DNA from: Draconibacterium mangrovi
Lineage (GTDB): Bacteria; Bacteroidota; Bacteroidia; Bacteroidales; Prolixibacteraceae
DNA: 64,000 nucleotides
Direction: 5' to 3'
Assembly (NCBI RefSeq): GCF_010586825.1
Contig: NZ_JAAAGB010000012.1
Location: forward strand, 62,001 to 126,000
The translations under genes were made by a program, and so were the position numbers. Of this stretch, positions 55,738-64,000 are shown one piece after another; position 1 is the stretch's first letter; each line of letters begins with the position of its first letter. The notes beneath the pieces were generated by a model. The model saw nothing but the letters and a program-made list of their open reading frames with translations, was not told the DNA's origin and searched no databases.

Positions 55738-58700
55738 GTGACCAAATCGAAACATAACCAGACTTTAAAAACAGCATTCTTTTTGCTGGCTGTTTTTCTG
55801 TGTTTTACAGAACCCAATGCTGTGAGTAGTGAGAGCTATGCCTCATTCTCTCCTGCAAAAGATTCTGTAATGGGTTTTGTTTCACCCTCAATTTCAAACC
55901 AATCACTTTCAGAAATTTCGGACAAGCCTGCTTCTCAAGACGATACAACTGGCATTGTTTGTCCGGAAGATATCTCCATATATACCGACCTGAATTCCTG
56001 TGTGGCAGTTATCAGCAATGGTTTAGACATTTCCGATCCCAACGGCATCATTTCAACACTCAGCTGGGAAATGACAGGTGCAACCGAAGCCGCTTCAAAC
56101 GGTTCCGGTATCAACCAAATTGGCAGTTATACTTTTAACAAGGGAACAACAGTAATTACTTATCGTGGTGCAACTCTTTACAACAACTCAATTAACTGCA
56201 CCTTTACTGTTACCGTTTCAGATAACCAGGTTCCACGGTTAATCAGCTCTCCCGGACACATAACGGTTCGAAATCTGTCCGGAGAATGTTATGCCAATGT
56301 GAGTTGGACCGAACCATCTGCTGCCGATAATTGTGTACCTCAGGATCAGTTGATTTATACCAGTAATTACAATTCAGGTCAACAGTTCCCTGTTGGATCA
56401 ACCCTGGTTGAATATCGAATTAGCGATGGAGTAAATACGGCGGTTCATAGTTTTACTGTAACTGTTACCGATGCTGAAGCACCGCAACTGATTGCGCCAC
56501 CGGATTCGGAAAGTGAATGTGGACAACCGGTACCGGATGCTTTCACAACATGGGAACAATTTGAACAGGCTGGCGGAAGTGCCAATGACAACTGTTCGGT
56601 TAATTACGGTAGTTTTAGGTACGTGGGCCAAACCAGCAGCGGTATAACCTGCCCATACAAAGTAACACGTACCTATAGTATTTCGGATGATGATGGCAAT
56701 GTAAGCGAAGTTAAGCATGTAATTGAGGTAACAGGAGAAGGAATGGCTTATGAAGCCACACATGAATCGACCGAACCGGAAGTACTTTTAGAGCCCGGAG
56801 CAGAAACGCAGGCCGAAATCTTATTCTCGAAAACCGATGTTAGTTGTAAAGGCAGCAGAACCGGAATGGTTGACCTGACCGTAAATGGTACATCAGGAAT
56901 AGTAAGTTTTGTATGGTCGACACAAAACGGAAGTGGCATTGTGCAGGGAGCTGAAGACCAAAGCACCTTAAGCGATGGCGACTATACTGTAATGGTTTAC
57001 GAGAATGGTGTTCGTTTATTGTCCTTTGATTTTAGCATTTTGGTATCCGATAATCAGGCGCCGGTGCTAAATGCTCCTGCAACTATTCAACGAGATTGCG
57101 GACAATCTATCCCGGCTGCTTATTCCACCTGGTCTGAATTCGCCAATGCAGGCGGTACAGTGCGTGACAATTGTCAAATTTATTATTCAAGTTTCCGCCT
57201 GGCTTCCGAATCGAAAAGCAATCCGGACTGCCCCTACACCCTTACCCGGGTTTATGAAATTACCGATGTTAACGGAAATCGTGGATTGGCCGAGCATATA
57301 ATTAACGTTGAAGCGGATGAGGTTATTTTGAAATCGGGGATGGGAACCGCAGGGTTATTCGTATCAACTGCTACCGGAGGAAATTGGAACGATGGTAGTT
57401 CATGGGATGGGGGTGTCGCTCCCGGGCCGACTGATGATGTGGAAATTGTATCTGGTGCAACCATTACGCTTACTGATAATCGTACCGCGGTTAATATTAC
57501 AAATAATGGAACACTGTTAATTGGAGGCAACAATCTTCAAATAGATGGAAACCTTATAAATAATGGTACCTTAACTGTTGGATCTGGAACAATAACTAAC
57601 TATGGTAACTGGACCAATAATGGAACATTTACTGCTGGGACAGGAACGGTTGAGTTTAAAGGGGCCAGCAATGCAGCCATTAGTGGCAGTTCGGCTACAA
57701 CCTTTAATAACTTTATTTTGAATAAGGGGACGGATGTAACCACGGAACTTGAAATAAATTCAGTTGGAGCAGTTTCATTGGGGAGCTATACATTTACCAG
57801 CGGTTTGCTTAAACTAACAAGCGGAACTTACACCTTAAACTCGGATTTTGATATACTTAGAGCAGCCGGAATTCATGTAAATGGTGCAACCTTAACTACG
57901 GGAGACTATACCATTACCAATGAAGGGCTGATTCGGGTTACTTCCGGGACTGCTAACTTTGGCAATAGTGCGGGTAATAGCGTGCATACTCAAACCGATG
58001 GTGCGTTTGAGGTGTCAGGCGTTAGTACAACAGTAAACATAGCAGGGCGTTTGGAAAATTCAGCGGGAGGTACTTTGGTAACAGGAGTGCCATCAGGAAT
58101 CAATATTTCAGGAGGTACAATAAACCTGGCCACAATAGGGAATGGAAGTTCAGGAACCGGGGCTTTAAATGTTACGCAACAAGGTGCTTTTAGTTTTACA
58201 GCAGGAACTATAAATATCATTAATGCCAACAGCACATCTGGTACCGCAGTAGATTTGGCTATTGCAGAAGTAGATGGCAGTGGAACGAAAACGATTACAA
58301 ATGGTGAATTTCATTTTGGAGATGGAACAGCCAGCACTTATCACATTGTTAGTGCTATAGATATCCCCAATATTACGACATCAAATCAAACAGAACTTGA
58401 AATTACCCGAATTATAGATGCAAACGGAACTTATACCTTTAATCTAAGTGATGGTAACGGTAATGAAATTCCTGTTGAGATTACTATTACTGCAGACTCT
58501 TATGCCTCAGATGCCTCAATAAAAGTTACTACTACTGATGGCAAGTTTGCAAACAACGAAAGTGATGTTAATTATCTGTCGCGTTACTGGTCGGTGGATT
58601 TAACAGGAATTACAAATCCTGATTATACTTTCACAGCTGATTATAATGCTTCTGATATAACTGGGACAGAATCTGAAATAAAAGCTGGTGCCTGGAACGG

Positions 58701-61700
58701 TTCTTTACCCTGGACAAAAGGCAATTTGGCAGCAGGAAATACAATTTCATTTAACGGGCTTAGTGGAGATCTTAACATTACCGGAATAACGGCTGATAAT
58801 CCTACGGTAACTGCAGGAGCAGATCAAAGCACCGTTTGCACAGGGGATGATATTGATTTAACAGCAACTCCTGTCGGCGATGCACCTTTTTCCTTCGTAT
58901 GGACCGGCCCCAATGGATTTACGTCGACAGATCAAAATCCTACCCGCACAAGCGCAACAACAGCTTATGCCGGAGAATATGGTGTTACCGTTACAGATGG
59001 AAATGGGTTTACGGCAAATGCCACCGTAACTATTACCGTAAATACACCTCCCACATTTACCACTTGTCCGGCCGCAGCTATACCAGCCAACACAATCGCA
59101 GGAACTTGTGCCGCCAATGTTAATTATACTGTTGAAGCCGATGGTGCTCCAGTGCCAGGTTTGACCTATTCCTTCTCGGGATCAACATCCGGCAGCGGTA
59201 GCGGAACGGGAACTGGTTCTTCTTTTGATCTTGGAACAACTACTGTAACGGTTACAGCTACTAATAGTTGTGGAACTGCCACCTGCAGTTTTGATGTAGT
59301 AGTAAGCGATAACGAAAATCCGACGATCAGCTGCGTAGGCAACCAGTCAAAAGATTCAGATGCCGGAGTATGTACCTATACAGTTGTAGGCACTGAGTTT
59401 GACCCAACGGCAACGGGCGATAACTGTGGAGTAGCCAGCGTAGTGAACGACTTTAACGGAGGAGCCACCTTGGCCGGCGCCGTCTTCCCACTGGGAACAA
59501 CCACGGTAGTCTGGACAATTACAGATAACGCATCAAACACTGCCACCTGCAGTTTTGATGTAGTAGTAAGCGATAACGAAAATCCGACGATCAGCTGCGT
59601 AGGCAACCAGTCAAAAGATTCAGATGCCGGAGTATGTACCTATACAGTTGTAGGCACTGAGTTTGACCCAACGGCAACGGGCGATAACTGTGGAGTAGCC
59701 AGCGTAGTGAACGACTTTAACGGAGGAGCCACCTTGGCCGGCGCCGTCTTCCCACTGGGAACAACCACGGTAGTCTGGACAATTACAGATAACGCATCAA
59801 ACACTGCCACCTGCAGTTTTGATGTAGTAGTAAGCGATAACGAAAATCCGACGATCAGCTGTATTGCGTCCTACACCGCCACCGGAAATTCCGCCTGTAC
59901 AGGTGTTATAAATGTGGCAGCGCCAAGCTACGATGATAACTGCGGAGTGACAAGCTTCAGCTGGACAATGAGTGGGGCGACAAATGATTCAGGAACAACA
60001 CCAATCGGAACTTACACTTTCAGCAGGGGAACGACTACCATCGAATATACTGTTGCTGATGCAGCGGGTAATGAGGCGAAATGCAGCTATCAAATAACAA
60101 TTCCGGATCTTCTTACGATTGCAGCCAGCTCAGATCCTGTGATCTGTCAAGGCGATGATCTGATTTTATCAGCTACACCATCAGGAGGAACAACGAATTA
60201 TACTTATTCATGGACCGGGCCAAACGGATTTACATCAACAGAACAGAATCCGGTAATCAATGATGTTACCACTGCAGAAAGTGGAAGTTATTCGGTAACA
60301 GTTACAGATAATAATAATTGTACGGCAACTGCTGCGGTAACGGTTACCGTTCGTCCAACGCCAACCGCAACAATAACCGGCACGACTGCGGTTTGTCAGA
60401 ACGAAGCACCTGCACCAACGGTTACTTTCACAAATGAAATGGCAGATGCTGTGGTAGTAACCTATAACATTAACGGTGGTGGTGATATAACAATGGATAT
60501 TGCCGGCAATAGTTTCAGGTCGGTTACTCAACCCACAGGAGTTGCCGGAACTTACGTTTACAATCTGGTACAGGTACATTATGCCTCAGGCGTAAGCTGT
60601 GCGAATACAGATCCTTCTTCGGTAACAATTACCGTACATCCAACGCCTACGGTTAATCCTATCAGCGACGTTGTATATTGTAATGGGCAAACAGTTGGAT
60701 CGCTTCAGCCAACAGGACCTGTTAGCGGTACTACTTTTACCTGGGATAACGATAACCCAGCTATTGGTTTAGGTGCCAGCGGAAACGGTGCTGTCTCAGC
60801 ATTTACAGCGACCAACAACACCGATGCTCCGATAAATGCCAACATTACGATTACCCCAACTGCCAACGGATGTGTGGGAACACCGTACACCTATACCGTT
60901 ACCGTAAATCCTACGCCAAGAGCGACAATAACAGGTACAACTACTGTTTGTTATGAAGATGCAGAGCCTGTAATAACCTTTCATAATCCCATGGGATTAG
61001 CGCTTACAGTAGCTTATAACATTAATGGTTCGGGCACGACTTACACCATTGATGTTGAAGCAAACAGCACTGCCACAATTACGGCACCAACTACTACACC
61101 GGGAACTTTTAATTATAACCTGGTAAGTGCCGCTTATCAGAGCAGTCCGAATTGTTTAATAGGAATTTCTTCACAAACGGCAACCATAACCGTTGATCCG
61201 GAACCTATTGCCGATGCGACACCTCAAAATCAAACGATCTGTTCAGGAAATGATATAACAACGATTATACTTGGGACTACGAATGGTATATCAGGCACCA
61301 CTTTTAGCTGGACAAGGAATAATACCACATCAGTAACCGGAATTGCTGCCAGTGGATCAGGAGACATTAGTGGAGCGCTTACCAATACAACAGCTTTGCC
61401 AGTTATCGTAACCTTTACCATTACGCCCGAAGCTGCAGGTTGTCCGGGCAATCCGATTCAGGCGCGGGTAACTGTTAACCCCATACCGGTTGCCACCATT
61501 ACCGATAACAACGGATCGAGGTGTTCCGGAGTAACCATAAGTGAAATAGTTCTTACCAGTACTACGCCAAATACAACATTTACCTGGACTCGTGACAATA
61601 CCGACATTGTTTCCGGTATTCCATCTCCGGGATCAGGAAGTAAGATTAACGGAGCCTTAACCAATCTTACCAGTGCTCCTGTGCCGGTTACCTTTACGGT

Positions 61701-64000
61701 TACTCCAACAGCAAACGGTTGCGTGGGGCCGTCGGCAACAACTACCATTACCATTAATCCAACACCGCAAATCAACGATACTACACTAACAATCTGTAAC
61801 AGCGGATCTTTCGATGCTACGCCTATAGATGTAATAAATGGTGTTGTACCTGCAGGAACAAGTTACGACTGGAATATTCAGTCGAATACTGGAGGAGTTA
61901 CCGGAGCAGTTGATGGTGTTGGGACTTCTATAACAGGAACACTGGGGAACTCAAGCAATACGGTGCAAACCGTAACCTATGCAGTATACCCAAGCTATAG
62001 CGGATGTTTGGGCGAAGTATTCCTGGTTAAGGTGAATGTTACACCTGAACCTGACATTAATGATATACCAAAAACGGTATGCAGCAATCAGGAATTTGAA
62101 GTAAAACCAGTTAATTCTACCCATGGTATTGTACCTTCCGGAACACAATATACCTGGTCTGCACCAAGTTTACCTGCCGGTCTTACCGGAGGTGCTGAAA
62201 ATACTACACCAGCCGGAAGCATTACCGGAACACTTATCAATACAACAAAAGATCCGTTAACTGCTATTTATACTGTAAGTCCGAGCAATGGAATTTGTTC
62301 GGGAGCCGACTTTGAGGTGGCGGTTACAGTTAATCCGGCCGCTACGGTTAATGCCAGTGAAATAAATGCATGCAGCGGTTCCGGTTTTTCATTTGCACCA
62401 GAACACGGTGTTGATGGTGCTATTGTACCGGATGGAACAACTTACAGTTGGTCGGCACCGGATATGGATGCCGGTGTTTCAGGTGGAACGGCTGGTAGCG
62501 GAGCAAGTACCATTAGCGGTACTTTATTTAATTCCGGCAGTACGCCTTTGGAGGCCCGTTATACGGTTACGCCTGTTTCGGCAGGTTGTGATGGTGATCC
62601 TTTTGTTTTAACCGTTATTGTAGATCCTTTACCGGCTATAAACCCAATTACCAAAACCATTTGCAGCGGGGAACCATTTACCATAACACCTGAAGATGGA
62701 ACAAATGGTGTTGTTCCGGCAGGAACAACTTACTCCTGGGCTGCACCAACGGTAACAGGAGGAATTACCGGTGGACAGGCAGGAACGGATCAAACTGAGA
62801 TTTCGGGAATATTAACCAATCCAACCAATACGCCACGTACGGCAACTTATGAGGTTATTCCGACATCCGGATCATGTGCCGGAATAAAATTCAATGTAAT
62901 TGTTACAGTGAATCCAACGCCTGCAATTACAGATATAAATACAACGGTATGCAGTGGCACAGCATTTAGTATTATACCACAAAACAGTACTAACGGAATT
63001 GTTCCTTCAGGTACAACATACACCTGGACTGCTCCGAGCATGCCTGCAGGTGTGAGTGGAGGAGTGGCCAATGCAACACCGTCATCCGATATCAACGGAA
63101 CGCTGACAAATTCTTCGAGCGACGCCCAAGTGGTTACCTACGTGGTAAGCGCCAGTGCCGGAACATGTGGGCCAACTACCTTTAATGTAAATGTTACGGT
63201 AAATCCAACACCAACAGCTACTATTAGCGGAGGAGGAACAGTATGTGATAATGCCGGAACTGCAGATATTATTTTTACCAACCCCATGGATTTACCGGTT
63301 ACTATATCCTATAATATCGATGGCGGAACCAACTTTACAGTTGATATTCCGGCAAACGATTCTGAAACGGTGCCGGCAACCATTAATGCAACCGGAACAT
63401 TTATTTATAACCTGGTAAATGTAGCTTATCAGTCCAGTCCCGATTGCTCTACGCCTATTGTTGGTCAATCGGTTACCCTTATTGTTGAACCAATTACCAC
63501 GGCAGGTATATCTGCTGATTTTACCACAATTTGTGAAGGGGATATCGTAACCTTTACAGCTGATACGGCCAATGCCGGAACCAACCCAACACTGGTATGG
63601 AAAGTAAATGGTGTTACAGAGCAAACCGGTGGTAAAACATTCAGCTCCGCAACGCTGAGCAACGGCGATGAAGTTACTTTTGAGGTAACTACCACAGCCG
63701 GCACTCCATGTTTGGGCACTACGGTAAGTAATATAGTTACCATGACGGTAAATCCGTTAAATGTTCCTTCTGTTACCATTTACGAATCGGCCAATAACAT
63801 TTGCGAAGGCACATCGGTTACCTTTACGGCTGATCCGGTTGTAAATGGCGGGCCAACTCCAACATTCCAGTGGTATCTGAATGGTACAACACCTGTTGGA
63901 TCTAACAGTAACACCTATACTACCACTTCGCTTGCTGATGGCGACAAGGTTACAGTTGTGGTAAGCTCCAGTGCTTCCTGTCCGGGACCTGAGGCTACCA
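55738..64000 (+). CDS. Giant T9SS-associated surface adhesin (SprB-like), 3' end beyond the window
   Basis: The frame is open from a GTG at 55738 to the end of the window (2754 codons), the largest gene here. Order of parts: signal peptide (1-30, TAFFLLAVFLCF), three HYR-type domains (about 73-335), one SprB-like repeat (about 358-440, VSCKGSRTGMVDLTVNG), another HYR-type domain, a beta-helix-like Asn/Thr/Gly-rich region (about 544-1018, starting GGNWNDGSSWDGG), an Ig-like domain, five HYR domains including two identical ones (about 1107-1460), then a long series of PKD-like modules with VTVNPTPT linkers. The C-terminal T9SS sorting domain is presumably downstream. Like SprB it probably serves attachment or gliding, exported by T9SS with the adjacent PorP. 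An in-frame TGA (55732) lies just before the GTG; the next ATG (55870) would lose the signal peptide. Confidence 0.9.
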   Translation, partial: MTKSKHNQTLKTAFFLLAVFLCFTEPNAVSSESYASFSPAKDSVMGFVSPSISNQSLSEISDKPASQDDTTGIVCPEDISIYTDLNSCVAVISNGLDISDPNGIISTLSWEMTGATEAASNGSGINQIGSYTFNKGTTVITYRGATLYNNSINCTFTVTVSDNQVPRLISSPGHITVRNLSGECYANVSWTEPSAADNCVPQDQLIYTSNYNSGQQFPVGSTLVEYRISDGVNTAVHSFTVTVTDAEAPQLIAPPDSESECGQPVPDAFTTWEQFEQAGGSANDNCSVNYGSFRYVGQTSSGITCPYKVTRTYSISDDDGNVSEVKHVIEVTGEGMAYEATHESTEPEVLLEPGAETQAEILFSKTDVSCKGSRTGMVDLTVNGTSGIVSFVWSTQNGSGIVQGAEDQSTLSDGDYTVMVYENGVRLLSFDFSILVSDNQAPVLNAPATIQRDCGQSIPAAYSTWSEFANAGGTVRDNCQIYYSSFRLASESKSNPDCPYTLTRVYEITDVNGNRGLAEHIINVEADEVILKSGMGTAGLFVSTATGGNWNDGSSWDGGVAPGPTDDVEIVSGATITLTDNRTAVNITNNGTLLIGGNNLQIDGNLINNGTLTVGSGTITNYGNWTNNGTFTAGTGTVEFKGASNAAISGSSATTFNNFILNKGTDVTTELEINSVGAVSLGSYTFTSGLLKLTSGTYTLNSDFDILRAAGIHVNGATLTTGDYTITNEGLIRVTSGTANFGNSAGNSVHTQTDGAFEVSGVSTTVNIAGRLENSAGGTLVTGVPSGINISGGTINLATIGNGSSGTGALNVTQQGAFSFTAGTINIINANSTSGTAVDLAIAEVDGSGTKTITNGEFHFGDGTASTYHIVSAIDIPNITTSNQTELEITRIIDANGTYTFNLSDGNGNEIPVEITITADSYASDASIKVTTTDGKFANNESDVNYLSRYWSVDLTGITNPDYTFTADYNASDITGTESEIKAGAWNGSLPWTKGNLAAGNTISFNGLSGDLNITGITADNPTVTAGADQSTVCTGDDIDLTATPVGDAPFSFVWTGPNGFTSTDQNPTRTSATTAYAGEYGVTVTDGNGFTANATVTITVNTPPTFTTCPAAAIPANTIAGTCAANVNYTVEADGAPVPGLTYSFSGSTSGSGSGTGTGSSFDLGTTTVTVTATNSCGTATCSFDVVVSDNENPTISCVGNQSKDSDAGVCTYTVVGTEFDPTATGDNCGVASVVNDFNGGATLAGAVFPLGTTTVVWTITDNASNTATCSFDVVVSDNENPTISCVGNQSKDSDAGVCTYTVVGTEFDPTATGDNCGVASVVNDFNGGATLAGAVFPLGTTTVVWTITDNASNTATCSFDVVVSDNENPTISCIASYTATGNSACTGVINVAAPSYDDNCGVTSFSWTMSGATNDSGTTPIGTYTFSRGTTTIEYTVADAAGNEAKCSYQITIPDLLTIAASSDPVICQGDDLILSATPSGGTTNYTYSWTGPNGFTSTEQNPVINDVTTAESGSYSVTVTDNNNCTATAAVTVTVRPTPTATITGTTAVCQNEAPAPTVTFTNEMADAVVVTYNINGGGDITMDIAGNSFRSVTQPTGVAGTYVYNLVQVHYASGVSCANTDPSSVTITVHPTPTVNPISDVVYCNGQTVGSLQPTGPVSGTTFTWDNDNPAIGLGASGNGAVSAFTATNNTDAPINANITITPTANGCVGTPYTYTVTVNPTPRATITGTTTVCYEDAEPVITFHNPMGLALTVAYNINGSGTTYTIDVEANSTATITAPTTTPGTFNYNLVSAAYQSSPNCLIGISSQTATITVDPEPIADATPQNQTICSGNDITTIILGTTNGISGTTFSWTRNNTTSVTGIAASGSGDISGALTNTTALPVIVTFTITPEAAGCPGNPIQARVTVNPIPVATITDNNGSRCSGVTISEIVLTSTTPNTTFTWTRDNTDIVSGIPSPGSGSKINGALTNLTSAPVPVTFTVTPTANGCVGPSATTTITINPTPQINDTTLTICNSGSFDATPIDVINGVVPAGTSYDWNIQSNTGGVTGAVDGVGTSITGTLGNSSNTVQTVTYAVYPSYSGCLGEVFLVKVNVTPEPDINDIPKTVCSNQEFEVKPVNSTHGIVPSGTQYTWSAPSLPAGLTGGAENTTPAGSITGTLINTTKDPLTAIYTVSPSNGICSGADFEVAVTVNPAATVNASEINACSGSGFSFAPEHGVDGAIVPDGTTYSWSAPDMDAGVSGGTAGSGASTISGTLFNSGSTPLEARYTVTPVSAGCDGDPFVLTVIVDPLPAINPITKTICSGEPFTITPEDGTNGVVPAGTTYSWAAPTVTGGITGGQAGTDQTEISGILTNPTNTPRTATYEVIPTSGSCAGIKFNVIVTVNPTPAITDINTTVCSGTAFSIIPQNSTNGIVPSGTTYTWTAPSMPAGVSGGVANATPSSDINGTLTNSSSDAQVVTYVVSASAGTCGPTTFNVNVTVNPTPTATISGGGTVCDNAGTADIIFTNPMDLPVTISYNIDGGTNFTVDIPANDSETVPATINATGTFIYNLVNVAYQSSPDCSTPIVGQSVTLIVEPITTAGISADFTTICEGDIVTFTADTANAGTNPTLVWKVNGVTEQTGGKTFSSATLSNGDEVTFEVTTTAGTPCLGTTVSNIVTMTVNPLNVPSVTIYESANNICEGTSVTFTADPVVNGGPTPTFQWYLNGTTPVGSNSNTYTTTSLADGDKVTVVVSSSASCPGPEAT
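59275..59861 (+). repeat. Perfect 264-bp tandem duplication within the adhesin gene
   Basis: 59275-59538 and 59539-59802 are identical over all 264 bp, and the first 59 bp of a third copy continue to 59861. The unit is 88 codons, so the frame is kept: each copy is one HYR domain (SDNENPTISCVGNQSKDSDA ... WTITDNASN). Neighbouring HYR domains are strongly diverged. Confidence 0.97.

Noticed and set aside
56398-63779. Several minus-strand frames of 60-121 residues along the last 8 kb
   Set aside because: The plus strand is one uninterrupted frame with clear HYR, PKD-like and SprB-like modules. The reverse frames are a by-product of its Thr/Gly/Asn-rich composition.

Overview
The window comes from the chromosome of a member of the Bacteroidota, probably a marine Marinilabiliales/Prolixibacteraceae-type heterotroph. 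Evidence: promoters of the Bacteroidota kind (-33 TTG / -7 TAnnTTTG), A-rich leaders without Shine-Dalgarno sequences, a PorP/SprF protein next to a giant repeat adhesin (type IX secretion, T9SS), YceI/Rrf2 genes, an 80-residue AtpC, and secreted or lipoprotein glycosidases. The family-level placement is inference. I found no tRNA, rRNA, CRISPR array, transposase or prophage gene.

Layout. 1-5.9 kb: end of an M1 aminopeptidase, a lipoprotein of unknown function, Xaa-Pro aminopeptidase, a membrane protein translationally coupled to a cytoplasmic type I pullulanase, and an orphan B12-binding-like domain. 6.2-9.4 kb: tsaE, an alanine-dehydrogenase-like protein and a membrane LytTR regulator on the minus strand, then gcvH. 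9.5-14.7 kb: a 42-bp-period hairpin array, B12-dependent ribonucleotide reductase nrdJ, Kdo transferase waaA and a lycopene-cyclase-like membrane protein. 14.8-24.2 kb: lipoprotein GH2 beta-galactosidase, cysteate-synthase-like enzyme, GH78 rhamnosidase and a DoxX/TIM-barrel fusion. 24.2-34.3 kb: a GAF-domain protein, a PNGase F-like/transglutaminase-like pair, a three-gene SDR/phosphoesterase operon and a cytochrome c-sugar dehydrogenase fusion. 34.3-38.2 kb: an Rrf2-YceI-porin-YceI module and an exported isoaspartate methyltransferase. 38.5-54.4 kb: two beta-propeller proteins, MMPL/RND exporter overlapping a prenyl synthase, atpDC, glycosyltransferase 9, Tat amidase, a 144-bp nested inverted repeat, rlmN, an MBL hydrolase, DUF3810 and an M19 dipeptidase. 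54.7-64 kb: PorP/SprF and a giant adhesin that runs off the window.

How it fits together. Much of the gene content points to capture and breakdown of external glycans and glycoproteins (GH2, GH78, PNGase F-like, aminopeptidases, dipeptidase) plus cell-surface display through T9SS. The two most unusual loci are the PorP-giant adhesin pair (ATT and GTG starts, and a perfect 264-bp tandem duplication inside the adhesin) and the nested inverted-repeat element upstream of rlmN. The adhesin is open across the whole last 8.26 kb and is the largest gene in the window. I did not find a complete, clearly new multi-gene system. The best candidates for undescribed biology are the Rrf2/YceI/porin module, the PNGase F/transglutaminase pair and the DoxX fusion.
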